The position numbers and the translations under genes were made by a program. Positions 51,478 through 60,678 of a stretch of 64,000 bases of DNA are shown piece by piece. The notes under the pieces were generated by a model. The model was not told where the DNA came from and ran no database searches. It saw only the letters and a list, made by a program, of their open reading frames with translations. The DNA comes from CAYNRG01 sp964399545 (GTDB lineage: Bacteria > Bacillota_I > Bacilli_A > Erysipelotrichales > Erysipelotrichaceae): positions 1 through 64,000 of the forward strand of contig CAYNRG010000006.1 in the NCBI GenBank assembly GCA_964399545.1, read 5' to 3'. Positions within the stretch are counted from its first letter, which is position 1. The number at the start of each line of letters is the position of its first letter.

Positions 51478-52809
51478 ATGAAAAGAGAGAAATTAATTTT
51501 ATTGAGTATAGGGATACTAGTCTTTTTCTGTGCGATTATTGGAATAAATGCTCAGAAAAATAATTTTTTAAATCCTTATCTTCAAAGTTCGGTCTTGCAT
51601 CAATCAACTATTCATAAAATTGAATCGGAAAGAGAAATTATGGTTTATATTCCAAAGGTTCAATCTGGAGAAGAATTAGTCCGGAGTGTAACAGAAGAAA
51701 AGTTGGAACTTGTGGAAGAAATTTTTCTAATGGGAACGATTCGCATAGAGGGCTATGTTTTATTGGAGAGTGATCAATTTATCTCTATAGCGTATGAAGG
51801 ACAAGCGTTAGTAGAGGAAAAAGAAATAAAATTTCAATTTGGAATTTTAGTAGATAAAATAGAAGAGAAAGAGGTAATTGTTAAGGAGTGGCTCAATGAA
51901 AAAGCAGTGGGACGACTTGTTAATGAATTGAGATGGCAAATCAATAAAAATGAAAATTCTTTATATACAGTTTCATTTTTAGAGAAGAGTATAGAGGGTG
52001 ACTTATATTTTGACTTTATCTATGTAGATGACGAAAAACTGAATATTGTTAGTTTAATTGGCGATAAGAAGAAGTGGATGGAATGGAATTTTCCATTATC
52101 AGAGATAGAAAATTATCAACAGATTCAGATTATTGAAGGGAAAAATCCTACTGAGTTAAGCCCATATCGGTATTTTATTGATTCTTCTAAGCCGATAATT
52201 GCTTTGACTTTTGATGATGGACCACATGCGGTGTATACATCTAAGATTGTGGAAGAATTAAACAAGTACAATGCGACTGCAACATTTTATATTGTAGGAA
52301 ATCGATTGTCTTCTGAGGATCATCAAAGGGCAATGAATAAAATTATAGAGAAAGGGAATGAAGTAGGCGATCATTCATGGAGTCATAAAAATTTAAGGCG
52401 ATTGAAAGATGAAAAGTTTATTGATGAGATTGAAGGGACAACAAAGAGACTTCAAGAACTAGAGATGAATACTGAAATTACAGGATTTAGACCTCCGTAT
52501 GGATTATTTGGAATAAAAGAAAAGGAAAACGCTAAGTATCCATTGGTGATGTGGAGTGTTGACCCCCAAGACTGGAAAATAAAAGATGAAGAGGCTTTAG
52601 TTGAGGAGATTATGGCGGTAGTTGAAGATGGTGATATTGTACTTTTACATGACCTACATCAGGAAACAGCCTTAGCGATAGAGAAATTATTACCACTCTT
52701 GATTGAACAGGGATACCAGTTAGTTGGTGTAGAAGCTATGATGGAGGCGAAGGGAATAGAAATGGAAGTAGGTGAAGTATATTATCATGCAAAAAGAAGT
52801 GAAGATTAA
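51478..52809 (+). CDS. Polysaccharide deacetylase, membrane-anchored
   Basis: A 443-residue protein with an N-terminal membrane anchor (about residues 6-24), a roughly 210-residue extracytoplasmic region and a C-terminal CE4 deacetylase domain. Catalytic motifs are TFDDGPH (base and metal Asp), DHSWSHKNL (two His), RPPYGLFG, DPQDW and LLHDLH. It likely deacetylates GlcNAc in peptidoglycan, as PgdA does, which protects from lysozyme. The 3' end overlaps mutY by 23 bases. Confidence 0.88.
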   Translation: MKREKLILLSIGILVFFCAIIGINAQKNNFLNPYLQSSVLHQSTIHKIESEREIMVYIPKVQSGEELVRSVTEEKLELVEEIFLMGTIRIEGYVLLESDQFISIAYEGQALVEEKEIKFQFGILVDKIEEKEVIVKEWLNEKAVGRLVNELRWQINKNENSLYTVSFLEKSIEGDLYFDFIYVDDEKLNIVSLIGDKKKWMEWNFPLSEIENYQQIQIIEGKNPTELSPYRYFIDSSKPIIALTFDDGPHAVYTSKIVEELNKYNATATFYIVGNRLSSEDHQRAMNKIIEKGNEVGDHSWSHKNLRRLKDEKFIDEIEGTTKRLQELEMNTEITGFRPPYGLFGIKEKENAKYPLVMWSVDPQDWKIKDEEALVEEIMAVVEDGDIVLLHDLHQETALAIEKLLPLLIEQGYQLVGVEAMMEAKGIEMEVGEVYYHAKRSED

Positions 52810-53794
52810 AGATTTAATTGAACCATGGTATAAGAAGCATCAACGCGATTTGCCATTTAGAAAAACATCGGATCCCTACGCTATCTGGGTTAGTGAAATT
52901 ATGGCCCAGCAGACTAGAATTGATACGATGATTCCTTACTATTTAAGATGGATGGAAAAATGGCCAACCATTCAAGACTTAGCAGTTGCGAAGATTGAAG
53001 ATGTTTTACATGTGTGGCAAGGGCTAGGTTATTATAATAGAGCTAGAAAATTAGTTGAAGGAGCAAAGCAGATTGAAACGGAGTTTCAAGGTGTGTTTCC
53101 GAAGCAAGTTGAAGATATTCGATCTCTTGCAGGTATTGGAGACTATACGGCAGGGGCTATTGCAAGTATTGCGTTTAATTTAGAAGAGCCAGCAGTAGAT
53201 GGAAATGTTTTTCGAGTGGTAACTCGGTTTCTTATGATTGAGGATGATATTACCAAAGTAGCAACACGAAGAAAAATTACAGCATTGTGTAAAACTTGGA
53301 TGAGAGATTCTGAACCGTCAGTTTTTACGCAAGGGATGATGGAGCTCGGGGCAACAGTCTGCACGTTTAAAAGCCCAACTTGTTCACTTTGTCCATTAAG
53401 TGAATATTGTCAAGCATATGCTTATAATCGGATGGAAGACTTTCCGAAACGCACAAAAATGAAAGCACCACAAGAAAAAGAGATGTACATGTATGTATTG
53501 TTATATGAAGATGAGATTTGTATTAGTTTTGATGATTCTGATGGCTTGATGAAAGATTTTATTCGCATGCCTCAACAAGAGACAAGGCTAGACATTAAAG
53601 GGGAAAAGAAGTCGGAAGGAAAATCAAAGCATATTTTTTCTCACCGCATCTGGAATATTGAATGGGTTGAAATTCATTGCGAGAAAAGAATTCAACTTGA
53701 AAACTGTCAATGGATAAAAAAGTCAGAGTTAAATCCAAAATCAGTTATTACTGCTCATCGGAAAATTTTGAATAAGTTGAATATAATTGAATAA
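52787..53794 (+). CDS. mutY: A/G-specific adenine DNA glycosylase
   Basis: Base-excision enzyme that removes adenine opposite 8-oxoguanine. The catalytic Glu is in VSEIMAQQTR, the HhH motif is SLAGIGDYTAGAI and the catalytic Asp is in AVDGNVFRVVTR. The 4Fe-4S loop is complete (C-X6-C-X2-C-X5-C in CTFKSPTCSLCPLSEYC). The start is placed at the ATG at 52787; a GTG at 52772 is also in frame. It is 335 residues, slightly short of the usual 350-370 in the C-terminal Nudix-like part. The last 47 bases overlap the convergent regulator gene. Confidence 0.92.
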   Translation: MQKEVKIKDLIEPWYKKHQRDLPFRKTSDPYAIWVSEIMAQQTRIDTMIPYYLRWMEKWPTIQDLAVAKIEDVLHVWQGLGYYNRARKLVEGAKQIETEFQGVFPKQVEDIRSLAGIGDYTAGAIASIAFNLEEPAVDGNVFRVVTRFLMIEDDITKVATRRKITALCKTWMRDSEPSVFTQGMMELGATVCTFKSPTCSLCPLSEYCQAYAYNRMEDFPKRTKMKAPQEKEMYMYVLLYEDEICISFDDSDGLMKDFIRMPQQETRLDIKGEKKSEGKSKHIFSHRIWNIEWVEIHCEKRIQLENCQWIKKSELNPKSVITAHRKILNKLNIIE

Positions 53795-54734
53795 GGTCTT
53801 GGCATTTTTGATGAAGAATGTGGATTAACTTTTGAGGTTTTAGTACTTTTGCGGAAGCTCCAAATTGAAAAATCCAACTGATGAAGGTAGGAGAGAGGGA
53901 AGTGGAAAGATTGATGATGAAAGAATCATCAGTCTTTTTTTCTAGAAAAAGATCTTCACCTAAAGCATCATGAACTTGTGAATAGAGAGCAATATCAAAT
54001 TGAATTGAAACATTTTCTATTTCACCTAAAGTTAACTTGAAGTTAGTCTTGATATAGTGGGAAACTTCTCTTTTCTTATCCAAAGGATGATACTCCTGAA
54101 GATGGACTTCATCCATTTTATCGATTCGATAATGTGTGAGGTTATGGTGCTTTAAAGAATAACCAATGCAATAATACCTCTGATTTTCAAAGATTAAGGC
54201 AAGAGGGATAAGTGAATAGAATTGAGCATTTTTGCGATACTTCTTTTCATTTTTGAAAGAGAAGTCAAAGTATTGAAAAGAAATAGAATAGTGGGAAGTA
54301 ATTGCCTTTTGCAAAGAATCAACCGTATAGAAGATATGCTCATTTTCTTTTTTCTTAGGAGAAAAAGTAAGCTGTTGTAGCAAATTATTAGAATCGTGTT
54401 GACTTAATAGGGTGCTGCATTTTTGGATTAATTCTTCTGTTTTTTTAACACTTATGAATTCTGCTGAACAAAGCATATCTATGATAATTTTGATATCGAC
54501 TAGTTCAAAGGTTCTAGAAGCAAGATAATAGCCTTGTTTGGGTGACTTAGTAAAAAGAATGTCCATCTCCCATTCTTGAAGAAGCTTTAAATCTTCATAA
54601 ATCGATTTTCGTTCTGCACTAATACCTCGATGAGATAGGTAATCAATAATTTCAGGTGTGCTTACTGGATGGAGTTCATCACTTTCTTTATAGAGAAACT
54701 CCATTAAATACAACAACTTGATTTTTTTATTCAT
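53748..54734 (-). CDS. WYL-domain transcriptional regulator
   Basis: A 328-residue regulator with an N-terminal winged helix (about 1-75, RKSIYEDLKLLQEW) and a WYL domain (about 140-230; SLIPLALIFENQRYYCIGYS), followed by a WCX-like region. WYL domains bind ligands such as nucleotides or other small molecules. The start ATG follows TGGAGGAG. The 3' end overlaps mutY by 47 bases on the other strand. Target genes are not apparent. Confidence 0.84.
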   Translation of the reverse strand: MNKKIKLLYLMEFLYKESDELHPVSTPEIIDYLSHRGISAERKSIYEDLKLLQEWEMDILFTKSPKQGYYLASRTFELVDIKIIIDMLCSAEFISVKKTEELIQKCSTLLSQHDSNNLLQQLTFSPKKKENEHIFYTVDSLQKAITSHYSISFQYFDFSFKNEKKYRKNAQFYSLIPLALIFENQRYYCIGYSLKHHNLTHYRIDKMDEVHLQEYHPLDKKREVSHYIKTNFKLTLGEIENVSIQFDIALYSQVHDALGEDLFLEKKTDDSFIINLSTSLSPTFISWIFQFGASAKVLKPQKLIHILHQKCQDLIQLYSTYSKFSDEQ

Positions 54735-54757
54735 AACTCCTCCAATGATTTATATAG

Positions 54758-54766
54758 ATTATATCA
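54758..54766 (-). promoter_or_regulatory. Extended -10 promoter of the WYL regulator
   Basis: On the minus strand TGATATAAT forms an extended -10 about 24 bases upstream of the regulator start. The intergenic region shared with the plus-strand gene contains two ACAGT(G/A)TA copies (about 54766-54773 and 54785-54792). Confidence 0.55.
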
Positions 54767-54804
54767 CAGTGTACTAAAAAACGGACAGTATATTTTTATC
54801 CCTA

Positions 54805-54813
54805 TGCTAAGAT
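54805..54813 (+). promoter_or_regulatory. Extended -10 promoter
   Basis: TGCTAAGAT forms an extended -10 about 27 bases upstream of the membrane protein gene. Confidence 0.45.
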
Positions 54814-54840
54814 AGACTCACTTGATGGAGGTAGAATAAG

Positions 54841-55431
54841 ATGAATATTAAAAATCGATTAGTACTTACAATGGCTTGTAGCTTGATATCAATGCACTAT
54901 GCAATATATGGCTATGAATTAGCTTCAATAACTTTGATGCTTTTAAGTGTTTGTATAAGTGGAGTTACACTATCTTCATCAAGGTTTTCCATGAGATCGC
55001 TCATGAAAGTGATCGGTAGCATTTGTATTTTAGAAATTGCCATGTTGTTGCTTCTAAATCAGGTTCCTAGCACCCTAATATTAGCCCTCTTTGCAATGAC
55101 TAGTGCAATTTCTTGCGGATGCTGGAGTTTGATTTATCAACGAGAAATATCAGAAAATAAATTCACAATACTAATGCTTGCTGAGATGATGATTAGTTTT
55201 TCAATGATTACTTTAATAGTGACATTATTTCTGCCAAGCGAAATTGCTGAAGGGTTTCTATCTTCTAATTTTATTTTGGGAAGAGAAGGAATGATGCAAC
55301 TGTTATACTTTTTAGTTCTTGGACCGATGAGCGCAATTCAAATAGAAGTGTATAAAAGTGTTCTTCAACGAACAGATTCTTGTTCATCATCTGTAAAATA
55401 TAGAAGGAAGAACGTAAGTGTGGTAAAATAA
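54841..55431 (+). CDS. Integral membrane protein of unknown function
   Basis: I do not recognise this 196-residue protein. It has about five hydrophobic segments (residues near 8-45, 57-75, 78-95, 105-128 and 150-168) and a basic C-terminal tail rich in Ser/Lys/Arg. The ATG has GGAGGT upstream. It lies 17 bases before the CDF transporter gene and is probably co-transcribed with it. It could be a small accessory protein, but that is only context. Confidence 0.7.
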   Translation: MNIKNRLVLTMACSLISMHYAIYGYELASITLMLLSVCISGVTLSSSRFSMRSLMKVIGSICILEIAMLLLLNQVPSTLILALFAMTSAISCGCWSLIYQREISENKFTILMLAEMMISFSMITLIVTLFLPSEIAEGFLSSNFILGREGMMQLLYFLVLGPMSAIQIEVYKSVLQRTDSCSSSVKYRRKNVSVVK

Positions 55432-55448
55432 TATAACGAGGTGATAGA

Positions 55449-56615
55449 ATGACGATGTGGTTAGTAAAGCGATTTGTTAAAAAATATGAAGAAATTAATG
55501 ATGAGCGAGTAAGGATGAAATATGGAACATTAAGTAGTGTTGTAGGGATTATAGCGAATATTTGTTTGTTTGCAATTAAAATTGTTTTGGGGACAGTGAG
55601 TAATTCCATAGCGATTACTTCGGATGCATTTAATAATTTATCAGATTCAGCAAGTTGTATTGTAACATTATTTGGATATAAAATGGCAGCGAAGCCGGCA
55701 GATAAGGATCATCCCTTTGGTCATGGTAGAGTTGAACATATTACAAGTTTGTTTATTGCAGTTGTAATTTTATTGGTAGGAGTCGAGCTGTTTAAGACAT
55801 CCGTCAATAAAATTATGGATCCACCTGTTTTGCAAGTGAGTATACCCATTGTGGTTATCTTGATTAGTACTATTTTGGTAAAACTATGGATGTATGGATT
55901 CAACAAAAAATTAGGAAATAAAGTGAATAGTACAGCAATGTTAGCGACATCCAAAGATAGTCTTAATGATGTTTTTGCAACATCTGCGGCTTTAATTGCC
56001 TTAGTTGGAACGCTATTTATAGATTTTCCATTGGATGGAATAATGGGAATTGTGGTTTCTATCTTAATCCTTTACTCAGGGTATGAAATTATTCGAACAA
56101 CCGTAGATGAGTTAATTGGCCAACCAGCGGATAAAGAATTGGTGGATAAAATTGAATCAATTATTTTGAAGCATGAGGAAATTTTGGGATTACATGATAT
56201 GATTATCCATAACTATGGCCCAGGTAAAATGATTGGTAGTGCCCATGTCGAAGTTGGCGCAAAACAAGATTTTCTTCTTGTTCATGATGTAGTGGATGAA
56301 ATAGAGCGAGAAATTGAAACTAGCTTGCATGTCATGATGACATTGCATATGGATCCAGTGATTCAAGATGATGCTGTGGTGAATGAATACCTCGTGATTG
56401 TAGAAAAAATTATTCATGAAATTCATGAAGATTTATCCTTGCATGATTTTAGAGTAGTAGAGGGTCCAACTCACACCAATATTATTTTTGATTTAGTCAT
56501 TCCTTATGATAGTCCACTTAATCAAGGAGAAGTAAAAGCGATGATTGATGAAAAGATTCAAAAAGAAAAAGGTAATGTTTATACAGTGATTAAATTCGAC
56601 CGTGGATATTGTTAA
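55449..56615 (+). CDS. Cation diffusion facilitator family transporter
   Basis: A 388-residue divalent metal/H+ antiporter of the CDF family with six helices and a long cytoplasmic C-terminal domain. The membrane metal-site residues are visible in SDAFNNLSD (helix 2) and SKDSLNDVF (helix 5); HPFGHGRVEH is the inter-helix loop. The substrate is uncertain, with Zn2+, Mn2+ or Fe2+ possible. The C-terminal domain is long (about residues 205-388), containing an extra repeat of the dimerisation domain. Confidence 0.9.
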   Translation: MTMWLVKRFVKKYEEINDERVRMKYGTLSSVVGIIANICLFAIKIVLGTVSNSIAITSDAFNNLSDSASCIVTLFGYKMAAKPADKDHPFGHGRVEHITSLFIAVVILLVGVELFKTSVNKIMDPPVLQVSIPIVVILISTILVKLWMYGFNKKLGNKVNSTAMLATSKDSLNDVFATSAALIALVGTLFIDFPLDGIMGIVVSILILYSGYEIIRTTVDELIGQPADKELVDKIESIILKHEEILGLHDMIIHNYGPGKMIGSAHVEVGAKQDFLLVHDVVDEIEREIETSLHVMMTLHMDPVIQDDAVVNEYLVIVEKIIHEIHEDLSLHDFRVVEGPTHTNIIFDLVIPYDSPLNQGEVKAMIDEKIQKEKGNVYTVIKFDRGYC

Positions 56616-56626
56616 AGGTGATAATG

Positions 56627-56667
56627 ACCGACTTCAAAATTTTGGGAACAAAAAAGAAGTCGGTTTT
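56627..56667 (+). terminator. Intrinsic terminator of the CDF gene
   Basis: ACCGACTTC and GAAGTCGGT form a perfect 9-bp stem around a 20-base loop, followed by TTT. Confidence 0.8.
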
Positions 56668-56700
56668 CATATGGGGATAAACTCCATAAAAGAAAAATGA

Positions 56701-56740
56701 AAAGGACTAAACTCTATACTTCATAGAATTTTAGTCCTTT
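56701..56740. terminator. Hairpin terminator between CDF and htpG
   Basis: AAAGGACTAAA (56701-56711) and TTTAGTCCTTT (56730-56740) are perfectly complementary with inner CTAT/ATAG pairing. On the minus strand a T-rich tract follows, so it most likely ends htpG. Confidence 0.75.
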
Positions 56741-56768
56741 CGTTTTATCAAACACGGATTGTTTAATT

Positions 56769-58655
56769 TTATTTTTTAATGGACATTAACTCACAAACCT
56801 TATTGGCATAAGCGACAGGATCCTCAATAGACAGACCTTCAATTAATAAAGCTTGATTATAAAGAATGTCCGCATAAGTATCAATTTTTTCTGGTTGTTC
56901 TTGATGCAACGCTTGCAAGGATTTAAAGATTTGATGGTCAGGATTGATCTCCAAAATTTTTGTTGCTTTGATTCCTTGGTTTGTAGGAGAATTAGCTAAA
57001 ACTTTTTCCATTTCTAAAGAAATTCCCTCTTCAGAAACCAGACATACAGGGTGAGTTTTTAAACGTGAAGAGATTCGAACCTCATTAACTTTTCCATGAA
57101 GACTATCTTTCATTGCGGTTAACAAGGGTTGATTTTCTTTTTGTTTTTCTTCTTTAACCTGTTTTTCTTCTTCACTATCTAAATCCAAGTCTCCTTGATT
57201 AATTGATTTAAATTTTTTATCTTGATAGCTTTGTAATATATTAATAGCAAATTCATCAACATCATCGGTAAAGTAGAGGACTTCAATATTTTTTTCTTGT
57301 AGTCGCTCCATTTGTGGTAATTTGTTGATGACATCAATACTGTCACCACAAGCATAATAGATAAACTCTTGTTTTTCGTCCATTCTCTCTACAACTTCTT
57401 TTAATGTTGTATATTTTTCTTCGTGGCTAGATTTAAATAGGATTAAATCTTGAAGAAGTTCCTTATGAGCTCCGAAATCTTGATAAAGCCCATATTTTAA
57501 GTTTAAACCAAATTGAGAGAAAAATTCTTCATAATCTTCACGTTGGTTAGCAAGCATTTTATCCAAATGAGACTTAATTTTTTTCTCGATGCTTTTAGCT
57601 AGAGTTATCATTTGGCGATCTTGCTGAAGCATTTCACGGGAAATATTTAAGCTGATATCATCACTATCTACAAGCCCTCTTATAAATCTGAAATGATCAG
57701 GGATTAAATTCTTTGCTTTATCAAGGATGAAAACACCCTTGCTATATAGCTGAACACCGGCTTCATAATCCGTGTTATAAAAGTTATAAGGCGCTTTTTT
57801 AGGAATAAAGAAAAGAGCGTTGTAGGATAGGGTTCCTTCGGTATTGTAATGGATAACTTTTAAAGGATCTTCCCAGTCCATAAATTTATTCTTATAGAAA
57901 TCATTGTATTCCTCATCGGTTGCTTTTCTTTTTTTCCATAAAGGAATCATGGAGTTGATTGTTTCAGTTGTAATGATTGTTTCTGTTTCTTCAGGATTAT
58001 CTTCTTTTGCTTGCGAAGTAGATAGGTTCATCTGAATTGGATAACGAACATAATCAGAATATTTTTTGATTAGCTGTTGCAGTTGATAATCATCAAGGAA
58101 GTCATCATAGTTATCTTCCTTTGTTGAGTCTTTAAGCTCAAGAGTAATGGTAGTTCCAATTTCAGTACGGTCACTTTTTTTAATGGTATAGCCATCTTCA
58201 CCTGTGCTTATCCAAGTGTACCCCTGATCTTCTAATGCTGATCTAGTTTCAACGGTTACTTGCTTAGCAACCATAAATGCAGAATAGAATCCAACTCCAA
58301 ATTGCCCGATAATATCGATGTTCTTAGGGTTTTCTTCTAGTTGCTGTTTAAAATCAAGAGATCCACTTTTTGCAATGGTTCCAAGGTTAGTCTCCAACTC
58401 TTCCTTGCTCATCCCGATTCCTGTATCTTGAATCACTAGCATTCTTTGTTCTTTTAAAGGTTGAATAAAGATAGTTAAGTCTTTTTTATCCACCCGAGCA
58501 TCTTGATTAGTTAAGGAAAGATAATATCGCTTATCTAGAGCATCGGAGGAGTTAGAAATTAACTCTCTAATAAAGATTTCGCGGTTGGTATAGATGGAGT
58601 GAATCATCAAATCCAACAACTTTTTTGATTCTGCTTTAAATTGTTTTTTAGCCAT
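56769..58655 (-). CDS. htpG: Hsp90-family chaperone HtpG
   Basis: ATP-dependent chaperone that refolds and matures client proteins. N-terminal ATPase motifs are visible: ELISNSSDALDK, QDTGIGMSKEEL and GQFGVGFYSAFMV. The 628-residue length is normal. The ATG is preceded by AAAGGAGGG. It is transcribed alone from a promoter overlapped by a CIRCE-like operator, implying HrcA-type heat-shock control. Confidence 0.97.
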   Translation of the reverse strand: MAKKQFKAESKKLLDLMIHSIYTNREIFIRELISNSSDALDKRYYLSLTNQDARVDKKDLTIFIQPLKEQRMLVIQDTGIGMSKEELETNLGTIAKSGSLDFKQQLEENPKNIDIIGQFGVGFYSAFMVAKQVTVETRSALEDQGYTWISTGEDGYTIKKSDRTEIGTTITLELKDSTKEDNYDDFLDDYQLQQLIKKYSDYVRYPIQMNLSTSQAKEDNPEETETIITTETINSMIPLWKKRKATDEEYNDFYKNKFMDWEDPLKVIHYNTEGTLSYNALFFIPKKAPYNFYNTDYEAGVQLYSKGVFILDKAKNLIPDHFRFIRGLVDSDDISLNISREMLQQDRQMITLAKSIEKKIKSHLDKMLANQREDYEEFFSQFGLNLKYGLYQDFGAHKELLQDLILFKSSHEEKYTTLKEVVERMDEKQEFIYYACGDSIDVINKLPQMERLQEKNIEVLYFTDDVDEFAINILQSYQDKKFKSINQGDLDLDSEEEKQVKEEKQKENQPLLTAMKDSLHGKVNEVRISSRLKTHPVCLVSEEGISLEMEKVLANSPTNQGIKATKILEINPDHQIFKSLQALHQEQPEKIDTYADILYNQALLIEGLSIEDPVAYANKVCELMSIKK

Positions 58656-58665
58656 AAGCCCTCCT

Positions 58666-58692
58666 TTAGCAGTCTTTATATCTGACTGCTAA
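58666..58692. promoter_or_regulatory. CIRCE-like operator upstream of htpG
   Basis: TTAGCAGTC-N9-GACTGCTAA is a perfect 9-bp inverted repeat with the exact CIRCE spacing. The consensus is TTAGCACTC-N9-GAGTGCTAA; one base in each arm is changed symmetrically (C to G and G to C). It overlaps the predicted htpG transcription start, fitting HrcA repression. Confidence 0.85.
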
Positions 58693-58694
58693 AT

Positions 58695-58723
58695 AATATA
58701 TCATCTTTTCATAAAAAAAACAA
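58695..58723 (-). promoter_or_regulatory. htpG promoter
   Basis: On the minus strand TTGTTT and TATATT are separated by 17 bases. The start is near 58688, within the CIRCE-like element. Confidence 0.7.
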
Positions 58724-58834
58724 GTGCAAAGATGCTCATAGATTGAGAATTTTCTAAAATCTCTAAAAGAGTGAAAAGCGTGATGTTTTTAACAATATAG
58801 GTTATTATTAATTGTAATTTAAGGGGGTGGCATC

Positions 58835-59227
58835 TTGTTTTCTTTAGGAAGTTTCTTGCAATATTCAAGGAAAAGATGTGGTTATACACAGCAGGAAGTT
58901 GCAAAAATATGCAATGTAAGTCCTCAAGCAATCTCTCGTTATGAAAATGATGGAGCAGAACCAGATCTTGAGACGATGATTTGCCTTGCAAAACTTTATC
59001 GTACCGATATGAACCATTTAGTAAGCTTTGTTGAAATTGCCGATTATGATGATGAGGGGATTCGCTTAACCAATTTAGAGATAGAATTAATTAAAAAATT
59101 TAGACTCTGTGAGGCGCGAGTTCAGTACGCTATAAAAAATTTTACTGCAATGATGGTTGATAAAAAAACAATGTATACAGAGAGTGAAGGGTTTCCAGCA
59201 ATACAAGTAAATGAAGAAGAGGAATGA
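58835..59227 (+). CDS. XRE-family helix-turn-helix regulator
   Basis: A 130-residue protein with an N-terminal XRE helix-turn-helix (about residues 5-60; YTQQEVAKICNVSPQAISRYENDGAEP) followed by a mostly helical tail with an acidic end. The start is TTG at 58835, about 7 bases from GGGGG. Its targets and ligand are unknown. It is divergent from htpG with about 180 bases between, which contain no other gene. Confidence 0.85.
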   Translation: MFSLGSFLQYSRKRCGYTQQEVAKICNVSPQAISRYENDGAEPDLETMICLAKLYRTDMNHLVSFVEIADYDDEGIRLTNLEIELIKKFRLCEARVQYAIKNFTAMMVDKKTMYTESEGFPAIQVNEEEE

Positions 59228-59235
59228 GGAGTATG

Positions 59236-59270
59236 AAAAAAGAGAGGCCAAATATTTTGACTTCTCTTTT
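59236..59270. terminator. Bidirectional hairpin terminator
   Basis: AAAAGAGA and TCTCTTTT pair with an inner GCCAAA/TTTGAC pairing. A-rich and T-rich flanks allow it to end both the XRE gene and the minus-strand TraB-family gene. Confidence 0.65.
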
Positions 59271-59291
59271 AAGAATTTATTAAGATATCAA

Positions 59292-60455
59292 TTATAGAAA
59301 TGATTGGAAAAAAGTTTTAAGAATATCAATTCCCCCAATCAAAGTTCCTAGAGTACTAAAGAGGTTTGCAAGAATCACAACTAAAAGAATATGAGTGACA
59401 CGGTTCTTATAGAATCCTTTGAAACTTGTGAGATCTTCTAAAAGATTTTCGAAGTCTCGTACTTTAGGTTTTCTTAGGAAGGCTTCACTTAACCCTGCAA
59501 ACCAACCGGCTGCTAATAGGGGATTTAGTGAAGTGATGGGTGATGCCAAGAAGGCAGCTAAGATAGATAAAGGATGACCCCAAGCAAGAAGAACACCAAT
59601 AGCAGAAAGGCTTCCATTCCACAAGGTCCATCGCAGAAGTTGTTGCCAGCCTAAAGATGGATCAAGAGAGAACATGGATAAAATCATTCCAATAAGCAGG
59701 ATAGGAATAATCCATTTTATCAATTTGGAAGAAGCTTTTTTCTGCGGAATGCTAGTTAGTTCTGCGATATCTTGATTTTTAAATAATTCTTTTTTGACAC
59801 CTGGAATATGAGCCGCTCCTAAAACAGCAACGACTTTTTTACCAGGAGCATTTTTGATGTGATAAGCTAGAGTTTGATCTCGTTCATGAATTAAAATATC
59901 AGAAACAACAGGGAAATCTTTTCCAACATCTTGTAGAGCGGCTTCGAGTATTTCAGATTGCTTCAAATTTTCGATTTCTTCTTCAGTAATTTCTTCTTCA
60001 AAAATAGATAAAACTAAAATTGTAAGTAACTTAAATTTTTCTAAAAACCGTAGTTTACGATAAATCCGTGTGAAAGTAGTTTGAATACTTCGATCAGCTA
60101 AAACTAATTCAGCTTGAGTTTCCTCGGCACTCTGAATTCCTTGAATCATTTCTTGCCCTGCTTGAACATTGATTTTTTTTGCAATTCTTTTTTGATAAGA
60201 GCCCAAAATGAGATTAGCCAGCATGAAACCGGCCTTTTTTTGCTTGATTACATCGATGATATCGGTATTCAACCAACGATTTGGATTTTTTAAAGAATTA
60301 TAACGTTCTTGGTCCAATTCAATGCAAATGCTATCAGGTTGAACTGTTTCAACACAGTTTTTTACATCTTGACTACTTGTATGAGAAACGTGTGCTGTTC
60401 CAATTAGGTAAATTTCTTTTCCTTCCAGGCAGACTTTAGTTATAGACTCGTTCAT
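59292..60455 (-). CDS. TraB/PrgY-family membrane protein
   Basis: A 387-residue protein with a cytoplasmic TraB domain (about 1-235) and about four or five C-terminal membrane helices. TraB/TIKI-type motifs include YLIGTAHVSH, SICIELDQERY and VAVLGAAHIPG (Gx2H). Enterococcal TraB/PrgY reduces pheromone activity, and the related TIKI domain is a metalloprotease. The role in this organism is unknown. No plasmid-transfer gene is seen near it. Confidence 0.83.
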   Translation of the reverse strand: MNESITKVCLEGKEIYLIGTAHVSHTSSQDVKNCVETVQPDSICIELDQERYNSLKNPNRWLNTDIIDVIKQKKAGFMLANLILGSYQKRIAKKINVQAGQEMIQGIQSAEETQAELVLADRSIQTTFTRIYRKLRFLEKFKLLTILVLSIFEEEITEEEIENLKQSEILEAALQDVGKDFPVVSDILIHERDQTLAYHIKNAPGKKVVAVLGAAHIPGVKKELFKNQDIAELTSIPQKKASSKLIKWIIPILLIGMILSMFSLDPSLGWQQLLRWTLWNGSLSAIGVLLAWGHPLSILAAFLASPITSLNPLLAAGWFAGLSEAFLRKPKVRDFENLLEDLTSFKGFYKNRVTHILLVVILANLFSTLGTLIGGIDILKTFFQSFL

Positions 60456-60644
60456 AAAATACCCCTCTTTTACATATAATCGATTATACCATATCTTTTA
60501 ATATAGTCGTAAGAAAAAGGAATAGTCTTTTTTAAACTTTGGTATACTTAAAGGAGATTTTTGAGCCAAATCAACAAACTGAATTCTGAAAGATAGAGAT
60601 ATGCAAAGCAAGAGAAGTTACAGTTTCCAAGGTTGAGTATAGTG

Positions 60645-60653
60645 TGATATAAT
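60645..60653 (+). promoter_or_regulatory. Extended -10 promoter of cdaA
   Basis: TGATATAAT is an extended -10 about 25 bases upstream of cdaA. The 60456-60644 gap otherwise holds only a second possible extended -10 (TGGTATACT, 60540-60548) and no gene. Confidence 0.6.
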
Positions 60654-60678
60654 AATATATTATCAAGGAGGCTATAGT

